DNA of 64,000 nt from Siphonodentalium dalli (GCA_032622095.1 CP136064.1:5761512-5825511), one strand, 5' to 3'; shown: positions 11,069 to 23,560, counted from the first letter of the stretch. The notes: generated from the sequence alone by a model not told the origin. Numbers and translations are program-made.

Positions 11069-12574
11069 CACGGAGACAGAATGTACATCGCATTTTATAT
11101 TTTTATGTTGAAGCATTCTTTCTGCCATTATCGGATCAAAGTTTCGAGCGCACGTGACATTGTGTTGTCGTCGACAGTTTTGTTTGGGCCTCTCATTCTA
11201 TGAGGACTGTGAAATATGATGCGAATGTTTCCAACACTACCATGTCGGAGCCTTAATATGGAATACTCTGTGCGACGATTCGATACCACCTTCCCAGTGT
11301 TAGTGTGGGCATTCTTCGATGTTCCTAGCATAATTCTATGGAATATTATTTTGCAATGTTTTCATGACACCATCTCGGAGTAAAAGGATAATCATGAATT
11401 CTGTTAGATTCAAGATTCATTGTTAACGTGTTTTCAGTTGATTCGTAAGACCATGTCATGAAATCACAGGTGTTTGTCATGAAATCACAGGTGTTTATTA
11501 TGAAATCACAGGTGTTATCATGAAATCACATGTGTTTATCATGAAAGCACAAGTGTTTATCATGAAATCACAGGTGTTTATCATGAAATGTTTTTGGATT
11601 TATTTGCGAAGCTATCGATTTATCATGAAATCATCTTGGTTTACTTCATGCGACCACAACATGCTGTTGTGAAATATTCTGGATTTACGATTAAGACCAC
11701 AAGACATTTATCGTGCATTCTTCTGGATTTAAAAAGTAAACCACAAAAATCTTATCATAAAATATTTTGGATTTATTTAGCGTGACAGAGAGTTATTCAT
11801 CAAACTTCTGGATCTTCTTGAGACATCACAGATATATATCGTTAAATCTTCTGGAATTATTTCAGACGTCACAGATATTTATCGTTAAATCTCCTGGATT
11901 TATTCATCAGACTACAACCTCTGGATGGAAGAATACTGTGGACATTACAGTTCCAGTTTCTTTGAAAGTTTTAGGCTTGGAACAGTTTGTAAATTGGCAA
12001 TTTATTAAGGAAAAATAATCACATCACAATTACAACTTTGAGCTGAACTCTGTCTCAGAGCTGAGCACTTCCCTATTGGATTTTCGTTATTGGTCTTAAT
12101 TTCTCCGTCTGGGGCCACGCAAAGTCAATATCCCGTTGTGTCTTGGAAGCTTGAATGCATCAAATATGTTTATGTATATCGCCGTACATGCACATGTATG
12201 GCATGCAGAAATCTGTTCACATCAAAATGTCAATAGCATATTCATGTAAGCTACAACATCAACAATATATTTATGCTAAAATTTATTTCACATCACTGTT
12301 ATGATGAGGGTTATAAGATTATATAGATCTAGCTTATTTAACCAATTTCATTGGCCAGTGAATTCTTTAACCACCATGTCTAATAACGCACTTTTCGAAT
12401 GTCGGAGCAAGCTGAAATGGAATAAAATCTTTAACATTGACCATAGTATGTCTTATTAGATACTCAACTTAAAGCCAATTTGGCTGTTTGCGCTCCAAAA
12501 TACACCTAATAATATATGGAACAGAGAACAGAGAGCGTTGTGTATTAGTCATTTCCTAATATTGTAGAAATAAA
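11069..12574 (+). other. STX1: Probable syntaxin 3' UTR
   Basis: Non-coding stretch after the syntaxin stop. It contains a short tandem repeat (11456-11590) and a candidate polyadenylation signal AATAAA at 12569-12574. The real 3' end is not defined by sequence alone; other AT-rich signals occur earlier. Confidence 0.45.
11456..11590 (+). repeat. ~21-bp tandem repeat in syntaxin 3' UTR
   Basis: About six imperfect copies of 'tcatgaaatcacaggtgttta'. Units vary in length by one or two bases. Confidence 0.8.
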
Positions 12575-13111
12575 GAGTGTTTGTTTCACTTCTGTGTGAA
12601 AAAAATTCAAAACAGCTGTGACCAACGCAAGTATTTTTCAGAGCATATGAAGCCGGTATATCAATATTTCATGTATTTGACAACCAATCTTATACCTCCT
12701 TCCAAATTACGTTGACAGAATTTGGAAGCTCAAATGAGACATGTCTGTTTAAGACAAATTTTTTTTATTTAAATATTATTAAACAGTGCACTTTGTTTCA
12801 CATGATATGACGAGTTAGTCCCATATTTGCTTTAGATAAAGGGTATATTAATATTAATTGCCATGTCAACAATTTCACGATGAAATGCTCATTTTATTAA
12901 GGATTGCTTGTAAATGTAGTCAGATACTCACTTAATTATTATTATTCATTATTCATCGAAGTAGCTCCACTTTAATAAATAAGCCTAACATCTCGACCAC
13001 AATCAATACTCGATAATCCATGATGGGCTAGTTAATCCACCACAGGGCATATATACAAAAACATGATCTCACCACAATCAATACTAGATAATCCACGATG
13101 GGCATATATAC
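12575..13111. other. Intergenic, AT-rich
   Basis: No gene or clear element. A ~40-bp segment 'accacaatcaatactcgata' is duplicated at about 12998 and 13071. Confidence 0.5.
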
Positions 13112-13474
13112 CCCGCTGGACAAAACAAGTGTATTTGCCGTGCAGCTGCGGTGTCAGAGTTTGTAACTGCAGTTGAGCATCGCGGCCGAATGGCAAGTAC
13201 ACCGCCGCCAAACAGTAAGTACACTGCAGCCGAACGGCAAATACACCACGTCCGAAAGGCAACTACACCGCGGCCGAACAGCATGTACACCGTGGTTAGA
13301 TTTCTGGTTTGTATTGTCTTTTTTCAGTTTAATGAACGTACACCGCGGCAACTACACCATGGCCGAAAGGCAAGTAGACCACGGCTCAAATGTAGTTAGC
13401 CGGTGGAGCCGCTGTGTAGTTGAATTTCAGCCGTGGTGGCACCGCGGTTAAGTGGACACTTGTTTTGTCCAGCA
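13112..13474. mobile_element. TIR element with GC-rich ~20-bp repeat core
   Basis: Inverted ends GCTGGACAAAACAAGTG and CACTTGTTTTGTCCAGC enclose repeated 'accgcggccgaacggcaagt'-like units, far more GC-rich than their surroundings. Several overlapping open frames arise from the repeat and are not genes. Confidence 0.7.
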
Positions 13475-13839
13475 TGGTGCACTACTAGTACGATTGTGGT
13501 TATAAGAGTATTAATAGATTGCATTTATCATTCACACGTTGTAGCCATTATAAGTAACATCAATAATTACTTCCAATAAAGACCCATGATGTCCTGTGTA
13601 ACGCATTATAACTTATCACAAATCTATAACGATGTTAATTATACAACCCTGTTAATTAGCCAAAATTTGCCTATGCTAAAAATTGCCTAGGCCAGAAATA
13701 TTTCCTGAGCTAAAATGCCTATGATCCATATACATGTAGTTGCATGATCTACACATACATGCATAATCTCAGTTCACAATTAGAACTTGGTCTATTATCA
13801 TCCATGGCATTGGTTGGATCTGGCTTTAATCAGATTGCC

Positions 13840-14034
13840 CGGTGCTAATGAATTCTCTTATATTTTCGAGTCTCACATTGGGAGCCTCGCTTATATATAT
13901 GAGAATGCACTGGCATACAAGGTCAAGGTAAAGATTGTTGGGCCAATGTATTCTGTTATATATATGAAGCCCCATATGCATTGGCACAGGGTTTTCACAA
14001 AATTTCTGGAAGCTCCAGTCATGGAAGAGTTAAT
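13840..14034. mobile_element. Degenerate hairpin element
   Basis: 'gtgctaatgaattctcttat' hairpin, 'ggtcaaggtaaagattgttg' spacer, partial second hairpin and a right end 'agctccagtcatggaagagttaa', matching the 567-821 family. Confidence 0.7.
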
Positions 14035-14052
14035 ATTCATTTGCGTCTACTA

Positions 14053-15071
14053 TAGGGTCCTGCGAATATTCGATATTCGAATCGAGATTCGATTCGAAAG
14101 TCAAAATTGCCAACTCGGAATTTCGAATATACACACATCGATCTTAGTTGTTTTTGTGCCATTTAATTACAGAAAATGATGTATATATGCACCTTATAAT
14201 TCTTATTGTACATCGCGATTATATATATTAAATATAAGTATAGCCAGCAATTAGCCACTATATGATCACCGATGGACCGACAACGCGCTTGAATAATAAT
14301 AGCTATGAGACTGAGCAACCGCTAGCGTTATCCGCCGTCTATCCATCTCAGATTCTGCATTATGTAGTATACATGTAGCTGAGAATTTGAACAACACGTG
14401 TTCCCGACACCGAAAAGTGCATTTTGGCAATGTTTTCTTTTGAAGTGTACTTTCAATTTCGAAGCGTTCTTTGACACTTCTTTGACAAAATGTTGTAATT
14501 ATTCATGTTTATTTTAAACATGATAAAGCTGCAGGTAGTGCAGGGACTTACACGTGAGATGAATGCAACCTGGTGTATAAATTGCAGGCATCTGGGACAA
14601 TGACCCGTCTATGGAATCATCTGTCCAAGAAGCATCCAGCACTACATAATCAGGTTACCCTGCGACTGTTGTTGCATCTTCAAGTTTATAACAACGGGTG
14701 ATTCCGAATGTCGATTTGAAATTTTGCATGTACATGCAAACTGTACAAATTTCGCGTGATTTTAGTTCTGATAATCCGTTTAGTGGTTATATATTAATCG
14801 TCGTGACGGCCGCATGGACGTTTTTTTTTAAATCTTCCTTTTTTCCTCGACATTTATCATTTGAAGTTAATAGTATTGCAAACGACGGTTCATCGCCACA
14901 TAAGTTATGATGGAACTTCGTGCATGTAGTTGATAGAACGTTACACAAATCGTCTAATCGTTGACAAAATATGCCCAATTGAGAATGTAACACACAGATA
15001 TGATTCGATTCGATATTCGATTCGATTTCCAGAATTCGATTCGATCAAAATCTCCAATTCGCAGGACCCTA
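14053..15071. mobile_element. hAT-like element A with 8-bp TSD
   Basis: Ends TAGGGTCCTGCGAAT... and ...ATTCGCAGGACCCTA are flanked by an identical 8-bp duplication 'gtctacta' (14045-14052, 15072-15079). The subterminal regions are packed with 'attcgattcga' motifs. 8-bp duplications and such ends are diagnostic of hAT elements. No transposase catalytic domain was seen; a decayed BED finger is inside. Confidence 0.93.
14563..14661 (+). pseudogene. Decayed BED zinc-finger remnant in hAT element A
   Basis: Open frame reading ASGTMTRLWNHLSKKHPALH, the C-terminal (...LWxHLxxxHP) half of a BED zinc finger, the DNA-binding domain of hAT transposases. The upstream Cys pair is incomplete (C-N-L-V). 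No start, and stops flank it. Confidence 0.7.
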
Positions 15072-15917
15072 GTCTACTATGACCGATGTCCCAAGCTTGG
15101 GGAGGTGAAGGAAACTGGATTCTACGATCAGGCATGCTACTGACCAATTCATTTTCTATATCTATAGCTGGTGAAACATACTAGTACGTTATTAAATAGT
15201 TTTGTACAAGAGCAATAATTTGTGATGGAAAGTCTGGTAATGTTTATGGATGATTTTATCTTGATATTTTAGCACATTCAGTTTAAATTTTTGGATATAA
15301 TGAAGTAAAACGAGTCTGTTGTATGTGTTGGTTTTGGAAATCGTAATATATGCAATTTTTCGGACTTGTTTCAAAACCTTATTACTTGCCTTAATTTTAA
15401 TCAATAAGAGATGCCGGATCAGTCTGTGATGCAAATTAACATCTCACTCATCGGTGATTTCACTGACTATTCCAAAATCTTATTCAGAAGTTAGAATTTG
15501 ACAGAGGCAAACTCGCAATAGCAATTATAAATAATAATATAAATGCTGATATAGAGTGCAAATCCCCAATGGGCCCTAAGCGCTTCATATTAGGGTCTAT
15601 TCCATCTATCATAGATGGAATATTGCATATGTTTAAATTTCTGACATACCACAGTCAACAGATTTGTAAGAACTGTCATTATTTATTTTGGAAGTAATGA
15701 AGTAATAGTAAGACGCATTGTACACAATGCTTTGGAAATTTGTAATGTATGCAATACGGTACTAATGGGCAGGATGTAATGTTAATCTACCAACACAGTG
15801 CTTCTATTTCTCAAAACTACATGTAATGCAGACCCACGGATATAGCATAGATGCACACACTCGCATACTGTATCTTTAATATATTAAATGAAGAAAGATG
15901 GTGGATTGGGCTGTAAT
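15072..15917. other. Intergenic, AT-rich
   Basis: Between two hAT elements. Nothing recognised apart from a small hairpin 'ccatctatcatagatgg' near 15601. Confidence 0.5.
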
Positions 15918-16787
15918 TAGGGTCCGGCGAATCGGGCGATTTTGTTCGAATCGAATCTCGAATCGAATCAGACACGCGGATTTCACATCGAATCGAATCT
16001 TACTCCCCGTGGTAAATCGACAAGAACTAGATTTATGTCGGCGATCCCGCTGCAGCGCGAGTGTCTCCCCATACCATCACCTGTGCGTGTTTGGCAGCTT
16101 GCCGTGTGGACCTGCGTCACAATAAAAAATGTTGAGAACGGCACATGAAAATATGACGAGATAAATCGTACTCTGTCGTACTTTTTTTTTCATCAGGGCC
16201 CAATTCTTTCTTCATCGTAAAGGTGGCTAGTGACAACTGTTTCTTTTTAGGGGCTCGCCCGCATCGCCGCTACTACTAGACGTGTTGCCGGTTAATTTTC
16301 GTTTTGAGTCTTTCTTTTCTTTTGCCCTTATGGTGGATTGCAGGATGACTGCGGCTAAGGTGTGCCCATAAGTGGGAGGTAGTGCCCGTTTTCTGAACTG
16401 ATAGTACAGTCGTGCACGATTTGCACCTGAATTTGTCAACGCTGCATTCAAATTAACTTTTAATTTCCGCCATTATAACTTTGGATAAATAAAAAGTAGG
16501 GAAGGGCACAAGAGATGGATCGATGATATGGATATTTCGCCGCCACGACGACCCAAGAGCAATAATTTACTGAACGAAACAGGACCGCATCTCGTGCACC
16601 GATGGCGTTCGCAACGACATCTGCGTGCGTTTGTTTTAGAGCTTTTGTAGGACACCCTGTTCAACAAGTTCGCACATAATGAGGTTAATATGGTGATTCG
16701 AACTACATTCGAATCACACGATCGATTTCGAATCGAATCGAATCAGTAAGACGATTTCGAATCGAATCGAAGCTTCGCCGGACCCTA
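15918..16787. mobile_element. hAT-like element B with 8-bp TSD
   Basis: Ends TAGGGTCCGGCGAA and TTCGCCGGACCCTA are flanked by identical 'gctgtaat' (15910-15917, 16788-16795). Arrays of 'tcgaatcgaatc' lie just inside both ends. It contains a BED-finger fragment on the minus strand and no transposase core. Confidence 0.94.
16327..16440 (-). pseudogene. BED zinc-finger exon remnant in hAT element B
   Basis: Minus-strand frame VDKFRCKSCTTVLSVQKTG followed by TTSHLWAHLSRSHPAIHHK. It has the complete Cx2C...Hx5H pattern of a BED zinc finger, and the frame ends in a stop about 50 bp later. A possible AG acceptor precedes it. It is probably the leftover DNA-binding exon of the parental transposase. 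Confidence 0.8.
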
Positions 16788-16885
16788 GCTGTAATGCAAA
16801 TTATCATCTCATTCATGGGTGACTCATTGCTATTTATAAACATAAAATCTCCAACCTCTCATTCTGAGGTTACAATTATACAGTC

Positions 16886-17137
16886 AAGCCTTGAAATAGT
16901 GTGCCTGTCATTTGCAGAATGAGGTCCCCAGAGGGTGAATTTAGTGATGCTACCCCGCATAGCGGGCTAGCATCACCAAATTCACCCTCTGTGTACCTCA
17001 TTCTGCTTACAACTCAGCAGAATGAGGTTCCCAGAGGGTGAATTTGGTGATGCTAGCCCGCTATGCGGGGTAGCATCACTAAATTCACCCTCTGGGGACC
17101 TCATTCTGCAAATGACAGGCACACTATTTCAAGGCTT
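16886..17137. mobile_element. 252-bp near-perfect palindrome ('gaatgaggtcccc' family)
   Basis: Arms 16886-16992 and 17031-17137 are almost perfect reverse complements ('aagccttgaaatagtgtg'...'cacactatttcaaggctt'). Each arm is itself a hairpin around 'ccccgcatagcgggctagc'. Head-to-head copies of the family also seen at 20850, 21130, 23170, 23460, 31490-32530, 35720 and 36020. Confidence 0.9.
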
Positions 17138-18401
17138 GTATACAGTATTGGTGACTCGCAACAGTTCTCTATCATAAATTAAGTATTGCACATGTTTCAA
17201 TTTCTGACGTACCGATCAACAGACTCGTTTGAACATTTCTTAAAATGTAGCCAACAAAAGGGATGCAATGTTCCCATCTGAATGAACGCCGCTTTATTCT
17301 GTGCTTTTCTGTTGTCATACATGTAGCACGGTGATATGTATTGATATATACATTAAAGAAATAAGACCAAATAAATCAAAATACTGTGTTCTCAGGCACC
17401 TCCATCAATACCCTAATAGGGCCTCATCAAAACATTGTTTTTTGTATTTTATTTTAAAATAGCTCAAAATTTAATCTAAAATTATTTACAATTAGAAATT
17501 TAGAGAGAAGTTTATGTTGAAGAGGAAAAGAATATAGAATACTTTGAAGAATGTACAGATAAAATGACACAAGTCTGTGAACTGGTTAATGTTATTGCAA
17601 GAGTTTGTTGTGACGCGATGGTAAAACAAGAACCATTGGTTCGATTTTTACCTCGCGGCAAGACAGACAAGTGGAATAACGTTAACATGTTTACACATTC
17701 TTGTTCTATGTTTATTGCACACTCTGTAACTTATAATATACTGAAATTTAGGTTTATATTGTTTTGATTAATTGTACAGACTTGTGATTTATGTAGACTA
17801 TACCTCATAATCTGAGAACACATGTATTTATTTTCAATGGCCCAAGCTAACTTTATTAAAAAAGAAATAAGTTAACTTTCTTAAAAAAAAGAATGTATTG
17901 CTTTTTTATTTTCATTCCAAGCTTTGAGGCCAACCTTCCATATTGGATGTCATCCGTCATACTCTACAATATCAAGTCGAGAAACTGATCTGATCCGAGC
18001 TTGGCTGAAAATTGTAAATAAATAACTCTTAATTTATTGTTGAGGATTTTAAACTGAGTGGTCACAATTCGACCGATTTCAGAAGGCAACCAACTCCCGG
18101 TTAAGTTAAACTAATCGTGTACTTATGCTGAACGGGTCATTCTCGGTTTGTAGAAATGTTGGATAGCGTGCAGGGACTCTCGTAATATGGTGATCAGTAC
18201 ATACACTCATAGTTCTATCCAGTCACCTGTGGTGGAGATGATAGCCACCAGGTGTACTAGTTTATGGTGTAGATGTTATGACAGTACTGACATAAATTTT
18301 ATGAAATATTTTCATTTTAGAATGTTTCAGAAGTATGTCAAATATTTCTGAAAAACATGTTATACCAAATCTGCCAATTCTCTCTTTTGACGAAAGTTGT
18401 A
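17138..18401. other. Intergenic; one unassigned short open frame
   Basis: Mostly AT-rich. An acceptor-like AG at 17502-17503 is followed by an 88-codon open frame to TGA at 17765-17767 (YVEEEKNIEYFEEC, then TDKMTQVCELVNVIARVCC). I recognise no family. It may be chance or a lost exon. Confidence 0.3.
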
Positions 18402-18622
18402 TACTCAACCATACATAAGAAGTATTTGTGTGTGTACTTCACCATACTTAAGTATTTTTGTATGTACTCCACCATACTTAAGAAGTATTTATGTGTGTAC
18501 TTCACCATACTTTAGAAGTTTTTTTTGTGTGTACTCCAGCATACTTAAGAAGTATTTATGTGTGTACTTCACCATACTTTAGAAGTTTTTTTGTGTGTAC
18601 TCCAGCATACTTAAGAAGTATT
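18402..18622. repeat. ~35-bp tandem repeat, 6 copies
   Basis: Copies of 'tacttaagaagtatttatgt' + 'gtgtacttcacca', alternating with a variant 'tactttagaagttttttt'. The open frame across it is a repeat artefact. Confidence 0.9.
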
Positions 18623-20836
18623 TGTCCCCATTTCAACATTTTTATGAGAATGACTCCTTCAGCTATAATTATGTCAAATAAAAATAGAATATTTGTGAAC
18701 AACATACTTAGACCATGAGTGCGATGACGATTAGACTGACCACCATTTCAGCGAGTTGGTTCTAGAGGCTATCTCTTGAGTGGTGTAAATCTGTTATTCA
18801 CAAATATTTTATTGTGTATTTCATTTATACCACAATCAAAACATAAATATGTTGACAAAAACGGTTGTTACTTTTTGTTGTTCGTTGTGGGCAATTCTCA
18901 TCTGGGTATGTACTTTACACCACAAGACATTCCAACGATCGCGGAAAAATTACATACATTAGTAATTCATCAGTTGAAGTTGACCTGGTCATTTTATACT
19001 TGAAGATAACATTCTGCTCAAAGAGTAAACAGAAAGTTATAATCAACAGTAGCAAATCAATTTGTGACTACATTATTTACCAAGTTAGCACCCCTTTCTG
19101 TACTAAATGGACTCTCCTGTCAAAAAGGTAACTACTCGTCAATGAGTATTTAGTATAGAATGGGTTAAACATCATCTTAATTGTGGTATGAATTTTCATG
19201 TTCATATAAATGCTAATCAGTAATAATTGCAGGTAATTAACATTGTTCACGGGACCATATCGCGACCATTCCTATGTCCAACTGGATAGTGAGTGAGAGT
19301 CATTAGAACATTGCTAAAGGTTCTTATTGATGGCATGGGGAGCGTCACGTCTTCTATGATTTATGTGTTGTCAGTGTCAGGACATGAATTTCATATTTCT
19401 GGCCTCACGTTTTGTTTGAATTATTTTTTTTAAATTGCTGACCATGGGCGATATTCAATATTTTCAACCAGAATTTTGAGCAATGTTTACTCTGATGGAC
19501 TTCACAGGTTCAATCCATATCCAACATCTTCTTCAGTCTCCATGATAGTAATAGATGAAAACTGCAGAATAGATGCTTCGCACATGACATTCGATTACAG
19601 CACTCTTACTCTAGTGTATGATGCTTTCATTGCAATGATAATAATACGCGCCATGTGAATTCCTAAATATTGTTACAATTGTTCTAATTCAGCATCAGAT
19701 GCATAAGTTGATGGATGACGCGCCACTCACGACACCGTCTATAATGACCTCATAAGCATTGTCCCGATGATTGTCATTCCGACTTTCATTGTATTTTGCA
19801 TTCCTATGCTTCATTGTAAATATAGCATTATTTATCTCTGCTTAGTACAGTCATGATTGGAATATGTGGTATCTGAGCTGCCTTCTGCCTTAACCATTCA
19901 TTCATTTAATATTCAAATTAATAGACAGAACTAAAAGTTAATGTAATGGACAGAGCTCGGGTAAATTTAATGGCAGAAATCTATTTTTAAATTAATGGAC
20001 ACAAATCAAGTTAAAGTAATGGACATAACTCAAGTAAAATTAATGGACTGAAAATTAATGGACTGAAAATGAATGGAGAGAACTAATTTATATTAGACCC
20101 ACGAGTTTTGTAATGATTTCTGGTTGGCATGTTTGATAGTCATGATAGCCAATAGGTTGGGTGAATTGTGACTGTCATTTACATGTAGATCGGATACAAA
20201 ATGTCCAAATGTCAATGTTGAAAAGAACCATAATAATTCCTGCTATTGTTTAACAGTAGCAGCTTTTGTATTGAAAATATATAACTGGATACAGTAAAAT
20301 TGGATTAAATCTGACGCTACAGATTCATCAACTCTTCATAAATTATCACCCATCATCTTGTTAGATTTTGATCCCATTTCGACTGTTGACTATCATTTCA
20401 AAATGACATAGTTGTCTCATTTCACGAGGGCAGACATCAACTTTAATTCAGTAGCAAAATAAAAAGTAATATTTTTTCCGCCATGATTGTTCTTCAAACT
20501 AAGAATATTCTTTGATATTTTTGCCAAGCAGAACATTTATCTGTGATTTAAGGTTAACAATGCTTTATCTCTTCCTGAGAACACTTCAAGTAACAACAAT
20601 AACAACAACAACAACATTTCTATGGAACTTTTCAATGCATGTTTCAATTATTATTTTCAAAAACACACAGGAAAATCATCTAGTGTTGCACATATTTAAC
20701 TTAAAAGTGTTTTAAAATATAGATTTCAAATAAAAATTGCTGTAATCTGCTAAAAATAGTCTGTTTTCTGTTACAGTTCATAGAAAATAGAGACATAAAT
20801 TATTTCAAAGTGACACAAGCTTCTGTTGCCAAGCAT
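18623..20836. other. Intergenic, no gene seen
   Basis: AT-rich. Contains a short derivative of the 'CTATACTAAAT' TTAA element (about 19088-19166, 'cccctttctgtactaaatgg'...'tttagtatagaatgggttaa') and loose repeats of 'ttaatggacagaact' (19920-20080). Confidence 0.5.
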
Positions 20837-21245
20837 GAATTTAGAGTGTCTGTCATTTGCAGAATGAGGTCCCCAGTGGGTGAATTTAGTGACACTATCC
20901 CGCATGGAGGACAAGCATCACCAAATTCACCCTCTGGGAACATCACTCTGCTTTGGCCTAGGATCAGATAGAAGTTCCCCAGTTGAAGTTGGTGATGTTC
21001 ACCCATTCGAAACCACAAATAAGCATTTGATCTTCTGCAAATTAGGAGATATAGAAACTTCCCAAAAGGGAAAAAGTAACTAAAAACAATGTTAATTTGA
21101 GACTATAGATTCTTCCCAAAAGATGAGGTCTAAGCAGAATGAGGTCCCCAGAAGGTGAATTTCATGATGCTAGCCTGGTGTGTAGGATAGTATCACTAAA
21201 TTCACCCTATAGGGACCTCATTATGTAAATGACAGACAAACTATT
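20837..21245. mobile_element. Two 'gaatgaggtcccc' palindromic units
   Basis: 20852-20950 and 21130-21230 are hairpins of 'tttgcagaatgaggtcccca' and 'gggtgaatttagtgatgcta'. Between them lies the family's spacer 'ttccccagttgaagttggtg'. Confidence 0.8.
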
Positions 21246-21726
21246 TGCAGACTTGTATTTTATACCCCCAAATATATACAGAAAGTTGAGCGAAGAGATA
21301 AGTCCATCTTTGAGTTTTAAAAAGGTGTCACGTTGCTCTCAAATAGTCCACACGAATCAACTATGTCACTTTAAGCATATTTATTGAAGCAGTCTCCAAC
21401 CACATATTATCTGACATGACGAGAACTCAACACGATTATGTCCCTTTAGTATAGTTATGTGAGAGTTTGCCAGTTATTTTTCTTCTTCCTTCACTTCTCA
21501 CCCCACATTGATACCTAGCCATTAATGTTTAGGATAGTGTGTTCCGATGCATATTAAGAATTTAACTGCTTTAGGTCGAGTTTTAGCGTTGAGTTACGAT
21601 TTTGTACCTAATGTATTTTTTTACATTTGTTATTAGATTGTGTCTGTTATGTCTTCACAAATGTGTGTGTGTGTGGATAGTGTTACGTCCGTGCATAGTC
21701 TATTGTTATCATGAATAAATAGAGTA
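21240..21726. other. Intergenic, no gene seen
   Basis: AT-rich, including a short (gt)n run near 21663. No supported feature. Confidence 0.5.
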
Positions 21727-21939
21727 CAGTAATGCCCTAAATAATCGACTCCTTAACCACAGCAGAAATATGGGTAACTTTTCAGGATTTAGTTGGGAAT
21801 ATGGCTTGTTGCCATTCATCGGAAAGCTCTCAGTGAGATCTTTCCGATGAATGGCAACAAGCCATATTTCCGACTAAATCCTGAAAAGTTACCCATAATT
21901 CTGCTGTGGTTAAGGAGTCGATTAATTGGGGCATTACTG
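21727..21939. mobile_element. Foldback MITE flanked by TA (copy 2)
   Basis: 213-bp palindrome with ends CAGTAATGCCCTAAATAATC and GGGGCATTACTG, TA on both sides. Same family as 6430-6645. Confidence 0.92.
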
Positions 21940-21963
21940 TAGGTCTGTTCTCTTCATGTAAGA

Positions 21964-22120
21964 TTCCCGTTCCACGCTGGAGTAGAGCATTACGATTTTG
22001 GTTTATGCCAGACCATTATTCCACGCTGGAGTAGAGCATTACGATTTCGGTTTATGCCAGACCATTGTTCCAAGCTGGAGCAGAGCATTACGATTTTGGT
22101 TTATGCTGTACAATAACAAT
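21964..22120. repeat. ~56-bp tandem repeat, 3 copies
   Basis: Three copies of 'tccacgctggagtagagcat' + 'tacgatttcggtttatgcc' + 'agaccattat'. Confidence 0.85.
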
Positions 22121-22355
22121 AATAACCACTTGATTTTAGAGTTATCCATCTTACAACCCCCAATTTGTCCGTTTGAGCATGTGGTTCTGGACAAGTTCTG
22201 GTCCACAAACAATAGAAACGGCAAACTTCAAACATAGATACCCAATCACTCTGAACTTTGATGGGTGGGTTCCTCGACTCCAATCAAATATGTTTTACCC
22301 CCGAAGCCAAAGAAATAGTAATTTAGGAGCGTCTGATCGGATTGAGTACCTCGAA
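22112..22355. repeat. Dispersed repeat (~240 bp), copy A
   Basis: Shares 'aataaccacttgattttaga', 'caatttgtccgtttgagca' and 'ccaaagaaatagtaattta' with 40432-40672. Non-coding. Confidence 0.8.
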
Positions 22356-22617
22356 TGCTGATAATTGTAACAATGAGAACAGAAAGGTCACATTATCTAT
22401 TTATGGATTCTGTCATACTTAGTAATTTATTGGTGCACACAAACAGTTATGTCGACTTCTGGTAATGGTCTGACATAAAGAAAATCCTTCAGAACAAACC
22501 ACTTTAAATTTCAGTAAAGCTCTTAGTGCTGATGAACCAAATTTGAATCTTTTATAACCCAGGAACGCCCCGTGGAACCGTTGACATTTTAGGTACAATG
22601 GAACGTTTTTGCTTTAA

Positions 22618-22830
22618 CCCATTCATGATTGGGAGCTGCGCTGGTGCAGCATTAAAGATCATGTGCCAGTGCATTTTCTTATATATGCGAGTCTCCCATG
22701 GGGAGCCTCAAGTATATATGCACTGGCTTACAAGATCAATATAAATATTGTTAGGCCAATGTATTCTCTTATATATGCGAGGCTCCATATGGGAGACTCA
22801 TATATCTAAGAATACATCGTCACAGGGTTT
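22618..22830. mobile_element. TTAA element, 'CATGATGGGAGCT' family, right end lost
   Basis: TTAA at 22614-22617 then CCCATTCATGATTGGGAGCT and two hairpin modules to 'cacagggttttcgc'. No matching right terminus. Confidence 0.75.
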
Positions 22831-23155
22831 TCGCATCTCTTTTCAATAAACTTGAGTTCAACACGGAAAAATATATCGTTTGGTACCAAGAATTATAAAA
22901 GGTTTATATCCATAAAAATTAATATCCTTCATAGAGTTAAATATTTCAAGGAATCTTCTAGTAAATTTCTTGTATTTCCAAATCTTGTTTGCATATAATT
23001 ATTATTGCTCTGTCTGTGGCCTGCTCCCGTGGAGTGGAACAGAGATCTTGTGTGATAAGTCAGCACCTTGATGATTTGAATGCTTGTTAAGTTAAAGTTA
23101 TAACATTCCTGATGATATTTCATTTTGAGATATCTCCTAGTGTACAATGCCAAGC

Positions 23156-23560
23156 CTGGGTATAGTGTGTCTGATATTTGCAGAATGAGGTCCCCAGTGG
23201 GTGAATTTAGTGATGCTATCCCACACAGTGGGCTAGCATTACCAAATTCACCCTCTTGGGACCTCATTCTGCTCAGGCCTCATTTTGTGGGTAATATCTA
23301 TAGTCTCAAATTAACAATGTTACTTTTTCCCCTATTCAGTTTCTGTATCCCCTAATTTGCAGAAGATAAAATGCATAAATGAGGTGATTAATGGGTGAAC
23401 ATCACCAACTTCAACTGGGGAACATCAATCTGATCCATGGTAGCAGTTGAGGCTTAAGAAGAATGAGGACCCCAGAGGGTGAATTTGGTGATGTAGCCTA
23501 CCATGCAGGATATCATCACTAAATTCACCCCCTGGGGACCTCATTCTGCACTATTTCCAG
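23156..23560. mobile_element. Two 'gaatgaggtcccc' palindromic units
   Basis: Hairpins at 23178-23275 and 23457-23550, separated by the family spacer ('tttgcagaagataaaatgc', 'acttcaactggggaacatc'). Confidence 0.8.

Noticed and set aside
14053-15071. Complete hAT transposase gene
   Set aside because: Only a partial BED finger is visible; no catalytic or dimerisation domain and many stops.
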